Source of the DNA: Actinomycetes bacterium | GTDB taxonomy: Bacteria; Actinomycetota; Actinomycetes; S36-B12; UBA5976 | Assembly: GCA_021784375.1 (NCBI GenBank) | Contig: JAJXSV010000174.1 | Span: 1 to 5,439 of the forward strand | Direction of reading: 5' to 3' | DNA length: 5,439 bases | The notes under the pieces: model-generated | Databases searched by the model: none | What the model was told of the DNA's origin: nothing | Seen by the model: the letters and a program-made list of their open reading frames with translations, nothing else | Shown: one piece after another, positions 1-5,215 of the stretch | Layout of the letters: each line of letters starts with the position of its first letter | Position numbering within the stretch: the stretch's first letter is position 1 | Position numbers and translations under genes: made by a program

Positions 1-1327
1 CGGAGGGTGCCGACGTCGGCAACACTCCCCCACCGAGTGCGGCCAGCAGGGTGGCGACCAGTTCATCGGTGGTGGTCTCATCGAAGGCCACGGCGAAGGT
101 GGTGTCGTCGACACGACGCAGGTTGAAGCCTGCTGCCAACGCCGACGCCATCGCCGCGTCCACCCGGGCGCGATCGCCCCCGAACTGCACAGTGTCGAAG
201 AACGTCTTGCGCAGCAACGGGAATCCCGCTGCTTCCATGGCTGCCGCAAAGCGAGCGGTGAGGCCGTGCACGCGATTGGCGATCGCCTTCAAGCCCTCCG
301 GACCGTGGTACACGGCGTACATGCCGGACATCACGGCGAGCAGCACCTGAGCGGTGCAGATATTGGAGGTGGCCTTCTCGCGTCGGATGTGCTGTTCGCG
401 AGTGGAGAGCGCGAGCCGCAGGCCCGGATTGCCCTCGTTGTCGACGCTCACACCCACCAGACGACCGGGCATGGAACGCTCGAGGCCCTTGTGCACGGAC
501 ATGAATCCGGCATGGGGGCCACCGAAGCCCATGGGCACGCCGAAGCGCTGCGCCGAACCGATGGCCACGTCCGCACCGAGCCGCCCCGGTGCTTCGATGA
601 GCTGCAGCGCCAACAGATCAGTGGTGACGGTGACAAGCGCCTCCTGCTCGTGGGCCGCCACGATGGCATGCCGGATGTCGCGGATCTCGCCGGAGGAACC
701 GGGGTATGAGAGCAGCACGCCGAAGTAGTCCCCAACCGGAACACCGGTGGAGAAATCATGGGTCACCAACTCGATGCCGATGGGGTTGGCACGCGTCTGC
801 ATGACCGCCAGCGTCTGCGGGTGCGTGTCCACGTCAACGACGATGCGATTGCTCTTGGACTTGGCGGCGCGCTTCATCAAGGTCATGGCCTCGGCGGCAG
901 CCGTGGGCTCGTCGAGCAGGGAAGCGGACGCCACATCAAGGCGTGTCAGCTCGCAGATCATGGTCTGGAAATTGAGCAGTGCTTCCAGCCGGCCCTGCGA
1001 GATTTCCGGCTGGTACGGGGTGTAGGCCGTGTACCAGGCCGGGTTCTCGAGAATGTTCCGCAGAATGACACTGGGCACATGCGTGCCGTAGTAGCCGAGG
1101 CCGATATACGAGTGCAGCACGCGATTGCGTGAGCCCAACTCGCGCAGGTGTTCCAGCATGCCGGCCTCGTCATAGGCGGCCGGCATTTGCAGACTCTCGG
1201 TCCACTTGATCGTCTCGGGGACGACGGACGCGACCAGCGCCTCTGCCGATTCGAAGCCCACGGCCTGAGCCATGGTCTCGATCTCGAGTTCGCGGGGTCC
1301 GATGTGCCGCGCGGCGAATTGCTCCAT
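1..1327 (-). CDS. gcvP: Glycine dehydrogenase (decarboxylating), P-protein, N-terminal 442 residues
   Basis: P-protein of the glycine cleavage system: a cytosolic PLP enzyme that decarboxylates glycine and passes the aminomethyl group to the lipoyl arm of GcvH. The reading frame runs from ATG 1327 off the left edge, so about half of a roughly 950-residue protein is visible. Family hallmarks are clear: RHIGP at residues 7-11, YYGTHVP at 79-85, [17 protein letters not shown] from 101, SLLDE at 136-140, and a [12 protein letters not shown] stretch from 257 followed by GGPHAGF to 275. The PLP-binding lysine lies in the C-terminal half, outside the window. The start is fixed by the RHIGP position and by an AGGAG 8 nt upstream (1336-1340). 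It lies directly downstream of a glycine riboswitch. A proline at residue 141, between SLLDE and TAAAEAM, replaces the alanine or glycine I would expect; otherwise nothing is odd. Identity is very secure. Confidence 0.97.
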   Translation of the reverse strand, partial: MEQFAARHIGPRELEIETMAQAVGFESAEALVASVVPETIKWTESLQMPAAYDEAGMLEHLRELGSRNRVLHSYIGLGYYGTHVPSVILRNILENPAWYTAYTPYQPEISQGRLEALLNFQTMICELTRLDVASASLLDEPTAAAEAMTLMKRAAKSKSNRIVVDVDTHPQTLAVMQTRANPIGIELVTHDFSTGVPVGDYFGVLLSYPGSSGEIRDIRHAIVAAHEQEALVTVTTDLLALQLIEAPGRLGADVAIGSAQRFGVPMGFGGPHAGFMSVHKGLERSMPGRLVGVSVDNEGNPGLRLALSTREQHIRREKATSNICTAQVLLAVMSGMYAVYHGPEGLKAIANRVHGLTARFAAAMEAAGFPLLRKTFFDTVQFGGDRARVDAAMASALAAGFNLRRVDDTTFAVAFDETTTDELVATLLAALGGGVLPTSAPS

Positions 1328-1331
1328 GAAA

Positions 1332-1386
1332 GGGTCTCCTCTTCGAGACCCGAAGGTCTCCTTGATGGGAAGACCCCTCTGTCTTC
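1332..1386 (-). promoter_or_regulatory. Putative translational expression platform of the glycine riboswitch
   Basis: Between aptamer 2 and the gcvP start lie five overlapping complementary segments (minus strand): GAAGAC (1386-1381), GGUCUUCC (1375-1368), GGAGACC (1361-1355), GGGUCUC (1351-1345) and GAGACCC (1338-1332). Neighbours pair with each other, so two alternative sets exist. Pairing first with second and third with fourth (the latter a 6-bp stem with a cUUCGg loop) leaves the AGGAG free. Pairing second with third and fourth with fifth (a 7-bp stem) hides part of it. No U-tract follows any hairpin, so control of translation is more likely than termination. The pairing is read directly; its role, and which set glycine favours, are inferred. 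Confidence 0.6.
1336..1340 (-). promoter_or_regulatory. Ribosome binding site of gcvP, embedded in riboswitch platform
   Basis: The minus strand reads AGGAG here, 8 nt before the gcvP ATG. It decides the start codon. Its last three bases lie inside the arm GAGACCC (1332-1338), which can pair with GGGUCUC (1345-1351), so access to this site may be controlled by RNA folding. Confidence 0.85.
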
Positions 1387-1571
1387 GCAGCTACTGCGGC
1401 CTGAGAGCTTCGCGGCGCTGCCTGGGCAACGGCGTTTTCCCCTTCGGCGGAGCACAAGGCTCGCTTTTCAGATTGACCTGTTCGGGTGCGGTCCTTCTGC
1501 CTGAGAGATTCCGGGGTGGTTGCTCCATCGGCGGCTGCCATTGGCTGTGGCAGCACTCTCCCGCACGAACA
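1376..1571 (-). ncRNA. Tandem glycine riboswitch (two aptamers) in the gcvP leader
   Basis: Aptamer 1 (1571-1479, minus strand) is canonical. P1 pairs UGUUC with GAACA and GUGCGG with CCGCAC. GAGAG (1556-1560) faces AAUCUCUCAGG (1500-1510). A CUGCCA/UGGCAG hairpin precedes GCCGAUGGAGCAA (1520-1532), which differs by one base from the usual GCCGAAGGAGCAA. Aptamer 2 (about 1472-1376) keeps GCCGAAGGGG (1439-1448), CUCUCAGG (1400-1407) and the terminal ACAGAGG, plus a long P3b hairpin (1413-1434). Its 5' half is weak: P1 is only UCUG/CAGA, and GGAGAG is replaced by AAAAGCGAGC. An extra CGCAG-UAG-CUGCG stem (1386-1398) sits in the loop before the final conserved segment. The family binds glycine and commonly activates gcv genes. 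Its position directly before gcvP fits. Aptamer 1 is certain; aptamer 2 is probable but divergent. Confidence 0.93.
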
Positions 1572-1586
1572 CTTGCGATCGTCGGA

Positions 1587-1618
1587 AGTCTAGAACCTCC
1601 CGACTGGTCTGCAGTCCA
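1587..1618 (-). promoter_or_regulatory. Possible gcvP leader promoter
   Basis: The minus strand has TAGACT (1592-1587), an acceptable actinobacterial -10. A TGGACT (1618-1613), matching TTGACA at four of six positions, lies 20 bp upstream. A start about 7 nt after the -10 would fall just before riboswitch aptamer 1, as expected. The 20-bp spacer is long for a housekeeping promoter but is the kind of spacing MerR-type activators correct, and a MerR gene ends only 3 bp away. An imperfect inverted repeat, GTCGGGAG and CTTCCGAC, overlaps the -10. Weak evidence overall. Confidence 0.35.
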
Positions 1619-1620
1619 GT

Positions 1621-2181
1621 TCAGCCGGCGTGGCGCCGTGCGCGCCGCATCGAGAGTTCGTCGGTGCTCGCAACGGTCACGGGCTCCTCCACGGGCTCCG
1701 TCGGAAGCGTGGCCAGCGTGCCCTCCACTTCCTCCCAGACGCGACCGACCGCGATGCCGAACACGCCCTGTCCACCACGTACCAGGTCGATGACCTCGTC
1801 GGCCGAAGTGCAGGCATATACGGAGGCGCCGTCGCTCATCAGGGTCAGATTGGTGAGGTCCTCGACTCCGCGCGAGCGCAGGTGGTCAATGGCGGCACGG
1901 ATGTTCTGCAACGAGACTCCGGTGTCGAGCAGGCGCTTCACAACCTTCAACAGCAGGATGTCACGGAATCCGTACAGGCGCTGGGTGCCGGATCCGGAAG
2001 CCGGACGGACGCTGGGTTCGACGAGACCGGTGCGCGCCCAGTAGTCCAGCTGGCGGTAACTGATGCCGGCCGCCCCGCAGGCCACCGGACCGCGGAACCC
2101 GACATGTTCCGGCTCGGGTTGGTGTTCCACTACAACCGTCTCGGCGGTGGTAGCGGGCGCGACGTCAAGGCGCGGTTCCAT
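1621..2181 (-). CDS. MerR-family transcriptional regulator (Rv1830-like)
   Basis: DNA-binding regulator of 186 residues. The winged-helix MerR domain spans about residues 29-100, with the motif YRQLDYWARTGLVEPSVR at 42-59 typical of the actinobacterial regulator encoded next to DUF151 and gcvP, then RLYGFRDILLLKVVKRLLD. The middle (about 104-160) ends in VFGIAVGRVWEEVEG. The tail is acidic, then Arg-rich. No cysteine cluster or known effector domain is visible. An in-frame ATG at 2274 would add 31 residues, but ATG 2181 is preferred: it has GGAGG 4 nt upstream, and a strong promoter (2219-2247) lies between the two starts. The gene is preceded by two tandem inverted repeats, suggesting autoregulation or control by the other MerR protein. 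It sits directly upstream of the gcvP riboswitch leader. The regulated genes are not determined by the sequence. Confidence 0.9.
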   Translation of the reverse strand: MEPRLDVAPATTAETVVVEHQPEPEHVGFRGPVACGAAGISYRQLDYWARTGLVEPSVRPASGSGTQRLYGFRDILLLKVVKRLLDTGVSLQNIRAAIDHLRSRGVEDLTNLTLMSDGASVYACTSADEVIDLVRGGQGVFGIAVGRVWEEVEGTLATLPTEPVEEPVTVASTDELSMRRARRHAG

Positions 2182-2218
2182 GTGGCCTCCAGCGGACTGG
2201 GGAATCTCCGCTGCCCAC

Positions 2219-2247
2219 ACGCTAGGTGTGCGGAGGTGACAGGTCAA
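2219..2247 (-). promoter_or_regulatory. Promoter of the merR gene at 2181-1621
   Basis: The minus strand shows TTGACC (2247-2242), a 17-bp spacer and TAGCGT (2224-2219). This is a good match to actinobacterial primary-sigma promoters (TTGAC and TANNNT). A transcript starting near 2212 would have a leader of about 30 nt containing the GGAGG that precedes ATG 2181. This supports the shorter merR start. Confidence 0.65.
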
Positions 2248-2273
2248 CGACCGACATTCACGACACGCCGGCA

Positions 2274-2298
2274 AACTCTCGACTTGGAGTTGAGAGTT
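2274..2298. promoter_or_regulatory. Inverted-repeat operator 1 upstream of merR
   Basis: Plus-strand half-sites AACTCTCGAC (2274-2283) and GTTGAGAGTT (2289-2298) are separated by 5 bp and are inverted copies with a single mismatch. The AT-rich sequence stands out in a GC-rich region. The site begins 26 bp upstream of the merR -35 box. Dyad architecture fits binding by a dimeric MerR-type regulator. Which protein binds is not shown. Confidence 0.65.
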
Positions 2299-2300
2299 AC

Positions 2301-2325
2301 AACTCTAAACTATGGGTTGAGAGTT
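2301..2325. promoter_or_regulatory. Inverted-repeat operator 2 upstream of merR
   Basis: Half-sites AACTCTAAAC (2301-2310) and GTTGAGAGTT (2316-2325) have the same 10-5-10 layout as the neighbouring site, again with one mismatch between arms. The right arm is identical to that of operator 1. The centres of the two operators are 27 bp apart. It lies just after the end of the DUF151 gene, clear of coding sequence. Confidence 0.65.
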
Positions 2326-2339
2326 TCGCCGGGTCTGGC

Positions 2340-2804
2340 TCAGGCCTCGCCGAAATCCTCGGGTGACACCTCATCCAGGAAGGCGCGGAAGGCGTCAACG
2401 TCCACCTCATCCTCACTCGGTGCCTCGACCACGGCGGCAGCGTCGAGCACCGCATCAGCGACCATGATGGGTGCCTTAGCTCGCAGGGCGATGGCCACCG
2501 CATCCGAGGGTCGACAGGGCACTCGCTGGCCGGTCGCCAGCACCAGGTCCGCGTAGAACACGCCATCAACCAGGCTCGTCACTTCCACCCGCTCGCAGGG
2601 CGCGCCCAACGCCTCCAGCACATTGAGCAGCAGATCGTGCGTCAACGGGCGGGCGGGGACGTAACCCTGTTGCGAGAGGGCGATGGCCGCAGCTTCAGGG
2701 CTGCCGATCCAGATCGGCAATTGGCGACGCTCGTCACTGAGCAGCAGCACGATCTCGTTGCTCGCCTCGATCATGCGAATTCCGGCTACGGATACCTGAC
2801 GCAT
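2340..2804 (-). CDS. Bifunctional nuclease family protein (DUF151)
   Basis: Cytosolic protein of 154 residues matching the DUF151 / bifunctional nuclease family (Pfam BFN domain), the Rv1829 counterpart in mycobacteria. Visible family signatures are LPIWIGSPEAAAIAL (29-43), RPLTHDLLLNVLEALG (52-67), DGVFYADLVLA (80-90) and CRPSDAVAIALR (97-108). After the core (to about residue 120) comes an acidic tail, SEDEVDVDAF onward, usual for actinobacterial members. Plant and Thermotoga relatives have been linked to nuclease activity, but the role of the actinobacterial proteins is not settled. The start is ATG 2804 with AGGAGG 4 nt upstream. It follows the upstream MerR gene by 29 bp with no promoter apparent, so it is likely the last gene of the garA operon. 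The family call is secure; the activity is not. Confidence 0.93.
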   Translation of the reverse strand: MRQVSVAGIRMIEASNEIVLLLSDERRQLPIWIGSPEAAAIALSQQGYVPARPLTHDLLLNVLEALGAPCERVEVTSLVDGVFYADLVLATGQRVPCRPSDAVAIALRAKAPIMVADAVLDAAAVVEAPSEDEVDVDAFRAFLDEVSPEDFGEA

Positions 2805-2833
2805 GGTTCCTCCTCTGCGTCGTCCTTGCGGGA

Positions 2834-3553
2834 TCAGCGGGCGACGGTGTTGATTCCGCTGCGCACCAATGATGCATGTAACGCCACTGAAAGCGCGGCT
2901 ATTTCCCGCGCCGTCTCGGCCGCCCGCTGCACGCCATCGGCCGCCTTGGACTTGGCGATGGGCGTGATGACCTGCTGCACCAGGCCGATCTCACGGTCGG
3001 CGGCGGCTTTGAAGGCACGCAGGTGGCGCGGCTCAATTCCGAAGGCCAGCAGCGCACCGACGGCCCGGAGCACATCGAAGTCGTCGCCGGAGTAGAAACC
3101 TTCCTGTCCGGACACCAGGCCGAAACCCTCAATCTCACGTAGAGACGCACTGTCGATGCCGGCGGCCTCACAGAGTTCCGCCGCGGTCATGCGTACCGGC
3201 TTGGCGGCGGAGAAATCCTCGGGACGGACCAGGCTGTCAACGGACACCAGCGGTCTCAGCGGCGTTTCCCCGGTGGGTGGCTGCAGGCCGCGGTCGATGG
3301 CATCGAGATGGTCCTTGATGACCCGCAGCGGCAGGTACTGATCTCGCTGCAGCCCCAGAATGTAGCGAAGTCGCTGCACGTCGCCGGGGGCGAACTTGCG
3401 GTACCCGCTGGCCGTGCGCTGCGGCGTCACCAAGCCCTCGGACTCGAGGAATCGGATCTTGGAAATGGTGACGTCGGGAAAATCAGACTTCAGCAGTCCG
3501 AGCACTTCGCCGATGCTCAGCAGGCTCTCCTGCGCGGCAACTGCTGGTCTCAC
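2834..3553 (-). CDS. ftsR: MerR-family regulator, FtsR / Rv1828 type
   Basis: Regulator of 239 residues, close to the 247 of M. tuberculosis Rv1828. The N-terminal MerR winged helix (about 11-80) reads LSIGEVLGLLKSDFPDVTIS, then KIRFLESEGLVTP (32-44) and SGYRKF (49-54); the FPDVTISKIRFLE segment is diagnostic of this subgroup. A linker is followed by a second helical domain (about 110-210) with LCEAAGIDSASLREIEGFGL, resembling a second helix-turn-helix-like fold. In Corynebacterium glutamicum the orthologue FtsR activates ftsZ expression; the same role here is inference. The start is GTG 3553, overlapping the garA stop in GTGA (3553-3550), with GGAG 7 nt upstream inside garA, which indicates translational coupling. 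No ATG fits as well. The family call is firm; the symbol is transferred by homology and synteny. Confidence 0.9.
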   Translation of the reverse strand: MRPAVAAQESLLSIGEVLGLLKSDFPDVTISKIRFLESEGLVTPQRTASGYRKFAPGDVQRLRYILGLQRDQYLPLRVIKDHLDAIDRGLQPPTGETPLRPLVSVDSLVRPEDFSAAKPVRMTAAELCEAAGIDSASLREIEGFGLVSGQEGFYSGDDFDVLRAVGALLAFGIEPRHLRAFKAAADREIGLVQQVITPIAKSKAADGVQRAAETAREIAALSVALHASLVRSGINTVAR

Positions 3554-3990
3554 TCGTCGTCTCCGTTCGAGGTGTAGAACGTGAATCGGTACTTGCCGAT
3601 CTGCACTTCATCGCCGGAGCGCAAGGTCGTGGCGCCGGTGATGCGTGATCGGTTGACGTAGCTGCCGTTGAGGCTGCCGGCATCCGACAAGGTCCAGCCC
3701 TCCGCATTGCGCGTCAGGGTCGCATGATGCCGGGAGACCGTGATGTCATCGAGGAAGATCTTGGACTCCGGTGCCCGCCCGATGTCGACGAGATCACCGG
3801 ATAGCGAAAAGGAAGCTCCCTCGTTGGGGCCACGCCACACGACGAGCACCGCGGAATCACGTTGCACATCGGGCGCTGTGTCGAGATCCAGAACGCCCGT
3901 GACATCGGCCACGCCCAGACTGTGCCCGCACTTGCCGCAGAAGCGGTCCTCGGGACGCCCGTGGTGCCCGCACACAGAACACGTCGTCAT
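3550..3990 (-). CDS. garA: FHA-domain protein, GarA/OdhI-like, with N-terminal zinc ribbon
   Basis: Protein of 146 residues. The N-terminus carries a CxxC-x10-CxxC zinc-ribbon pattern (Cys4, Cys7, Cys18, Cys21), then a loose linker to about residue 46, then an FHA phosphopeptide-binding domain (about 48-140) with Gly71-Arg72, Ser86-Arg87-His88 and Asn108-Gly109. The end, SGDEVQIGKYRFTF, is like GarA. In mycobacteria and corynebacteria, GarA/OdhI binds and inhibits 2-oxoglutarate dehydrogenase and acts on glutamate enzymes, and is switched off by kinase phosphorylation of an N-terminal ETTS motif. No ETTS-like motif is present here; the linker threonines are at 31 and 38 only. Placement between gcvH and ftsR is the garA position. 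Start ATG 3990 has AGGAG 5 nt upstream and its own promoter. The homology is firm; equivalent function and the symbol are less so. Confidence 0.88.
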   Translation of the reverse strand: MTTCSVCGHHGRPEDRFCGKCGHSLGVADVTGVLDLDTAPDVQRDSAVLVVWRGPNEGASFSLSGDLVDIGRAPESKIFLDDITVSRHHATLTRNAEGWTLSDAGSLNGSYVNRSRITGATTLRSGDEVQIGKYRFTFYTSNGDDE

Positions 3991-4022
3991 CGTGACTCCT
4001 CGTCGCGCTGTGTCGGCATAAG

Positions 4023-4035
4023 CCTAAAGTTTAGG
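4023..4035. promoter_or_regulatory. Perfect 13-bp palindrome in the garA leader, candidate operator
   Basis: CCTAAAGTTTAGG is a perfect dyad around a central base. It lies just downstream of the likely transcription start (about 4038) of the garA promoter, a position suited to repression. It is AT-rich against its surroundings. The TAGGCT of the promoter -10 is repeated at the edge of the palindrome (4026-4021). A binding protein is not identified; the FtsR-type regulator encoded in the same operon is one candidate. Confidence 0.5.
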
Positions 4036-4044
4036 ATCACCTTC

Positions 4045-4074
4045 AGCCTACGGATGATCTGCGCAAGGGGTCAA
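4045..4074 (-). promoter_or_regulatory. Promoter of the garA-ftsR-DUF151 cluster
   Basis: The minus strand reads TTGACC (4074-4069), an 18-bp spacer and TAGGCT (4050-4045), a good actinobacterial -35/-10 pair. It sits in the only sizeable gap between gcvH and garA (95 bp), giving a leader of roughly 48 nt with AGGAG before ATG 3990. Confidence 0.6.
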
Positions 4075-4085
4075 TCAGGCGCAGC

Positions 4086-4481
4086 TCAGGACTGTGCGAG
4101 GTAGGCCTCGTACTCGGCGGCGGACATCAAGTGCTCCTGGGCGTGCATGGCGCCACCGGAAACCTCGACCTCAGCGATCCAGCCATCACCGTACGGATCC
4201 TTGTTCACGGTCTCGGGCGCGGTCTCGACCTTGTCGTTGCGGTGCACGATCACGCCGTCAACGGGCGCGAAGATGTCGCTGACACTCTTGGTGGATTCGA
4301 TCTCGCCGCAAGCTGCGCCGGCGCTGATCGTCTCACCGATATGCGGGAGTGTGAGAAACACGATGTCGCCCAGTGCATCCTGCGCGTAATCCGTGATCCC
4401 GAATCGAACCAGACCTTCAGAAACTTCGTGGACCCACTCGTGGTCCTTGGTGTAGTGGAAGTCAGTAGGGATGTTCGTCAT
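4086..4481 (-). CDS. gcvH: Glycine cleavage system H protein
   Basis: Lipoyl carrier of the glycine cleavage complex, shuttling the aminomethyl and reduced lipoyl intermediates between the P, T and L proteins in the cytosol. The 131-residue length is normal. Visible landmarks are YTKDHEW (10-16), GITDYAQDALGDIVF (28-42), and the lipoylation site ESTKSVSDI with Lys65 as the lipoyl-bearing residue, followed by APVDG and the NKDPYGDGW region. The start is ATG 4481 with GGAGGG 5 nt upstream in the 15-bp gap after the DUF881 gene, so it is probably cotranscribed with sbp and DUF881. Its substrate enzyme gene gcvP lies about 2.8 kb downstream on the same strand; gcvT is not in the window. No riboswitch precedes gcvH here, so the two gcv genes may be regulated differently. 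Confidence 0.97.
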   Translation of the reverse strand: MTNIPTDFHYTKDHEWVHEVSEGLVRFGITDYAQDALGDIVFLTLPHIGETISAGAACGEIESTKSVSDIFAPVDGVIVHRNDKVETAPETVNKDPYGDGWIAEVEVSGGAMHAQEHLMSAAEYEAYLAQS

Positions 4482-4496
4482 GCGGGCCCTCCATGG

Positions 4497-5213
4497 TCAC
4501 GATGTGGCGGCAGCGTAGCGCGGCTTGTGTGGCTGCACGATGGAGTCGATGGTCACGTCCTGCAACGAAGTGGCCGCGAAATTCGCACCGGCCGCGTTCA
4601 CCGCATCGGCGACACCACCTGGAATTCTCATGGCCGCAGCCATTGTGTCGCCCTCGCCGATTGCGGTAATGACGTACGGCGAAGTGACGACGACTCCGTC
4701 GATGCTGATACCGCGCTCACGCCCGTCTGCGAACCAGCTGTTCACCACCACGCGGCGTCCGTTGATGTCAATCGCCTCCGCACCGGCATCGCGCAATTCC
4801 TCAACCGCATCAAGGATGATCGAGGAATCAATCACGCCCTGCGGGTCGGTGATGCGAATGCGCAGGCCGGGCCCGTACACCGGAACCGTGCCCGCGAGAA
4901 CGCTCAACGCTCGCACACGATCCCGGGTCTGGGCGATCACCTGCTCGGCCGAACCGGACAGCAACTGGTCACGCGCCGAGGTGAGCACGCGGGTTTCCTC
5001 CTCGAGCCGCGCCCTTAGTTGCGTGAGGTCGTCAAGGATCTGCAGCAGATCGCTCTCGCGCGCACTCGCCAAAACACCCGTGGTGTCGTTGGTCTGGACC
5101 GTACCGACCATCACAAAGCCCAGGAGCGCGCACATGACTCCGACAATCCACTGCCGTCGGGTACGGCGCGGCTTGAGCGCGATTCGCGCGCGGTCCAGAT
5201 CACTGAGGGGCAT
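4497..5213 (-). CDS. DUF881 family membrane-anchored protein
   Basis: Protein of 238 residues, similar to mycobacterial Rv1825 by family and position. A basic N-terminus (LKPRRTRRQ, 13-21) is followed by one hydrophobic segment (about 22-40), predicting a single membrane anchor with the rest outside the cytoplasm. Residues about 50-90 are rich in Leu, Arg and Glu with heptad-like spacing (DLLQILDDLTQLRARLEEE), a likely coiled coil. The DUF881 domain (about 105-225) shows VYGPGLRIRITDP, ELRDAGAEAIDINGRRVV and SPYVITAIG. The function is unknown; the gene is repeatedly found beside sbp and near division or cell-envelope genes in Actinomycetota and Firmicutes. The start is ATG 5213, 2 bp after the sbp stop, with AAGG inside sbp as a weak ribosome site, indicating translational coupling. 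Confidence 0.92.
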   Translation of the reverse strand: MPLSDLDRARIALKPRRTRRQWIVGVMCALLGFVMVGTVQTNDTTGVLASARESDLLQILDDLTQLRARLEEETRVLTSARDQLLSGSAEQVIAQTRDRVRALSVLAGTVPVYGPGLRIRITDPQGVIDSSIILDAVEELRDAGAEAIDINGRRVVVNSWFADGRERGISIDGVVVTSPYVITAIGEGDTMAAAMRIPGGVADAVNAAGANFAATSLQDVTIDSIVQPHKPRYAAATS

Positions 5214-5215
5214 GG

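Noticed and set aside
1345..1360. UUCG hairpin as an intrinsic terminator
   Set aside because: Only a 6-bp stem and no U-run afterwards; it overlaps the ribosome-site control region instead.
2182..2274. Longer merR start at ATG 2274, adding 31 residues
   Set aside because: The extension would cover a good promoter (2219-2247), and the added sequence does not resemble the family; ATG 2181 has GGAGG just upstream.
2274..2325. Inverted repeats as a terminator after the DUF151 gene
   Set aside because: Stems are AT-rich, with no T-tract following on the minus strand; the two identical layouts fit operators better.
2274..2325. HspR-type HAIR operator (CTTGAGT-N7-ACTCAAG)
   Set aside because: Half-sites read GTTGAGAGTT with outward-facing arms and a 5-bp spacer; neither the core nor the spacing matches HAIR, and neither MerR gene looks like hspR.
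1630..2556. Long plus-strand reading frame of 308 codons
   Set aside because: It lies antisense across the merR gene, its operators and part of the DUF151 gene; the sequence is low in recognisable motifs, and the minus-strand products are clear family members. It is a high-GC shadow.
4131..5018. Long plus-strand reading frame of 295 codons
   Set aside because: Antisense to gcvH and DUF881, both clearly real; no family resemblance in the translation.
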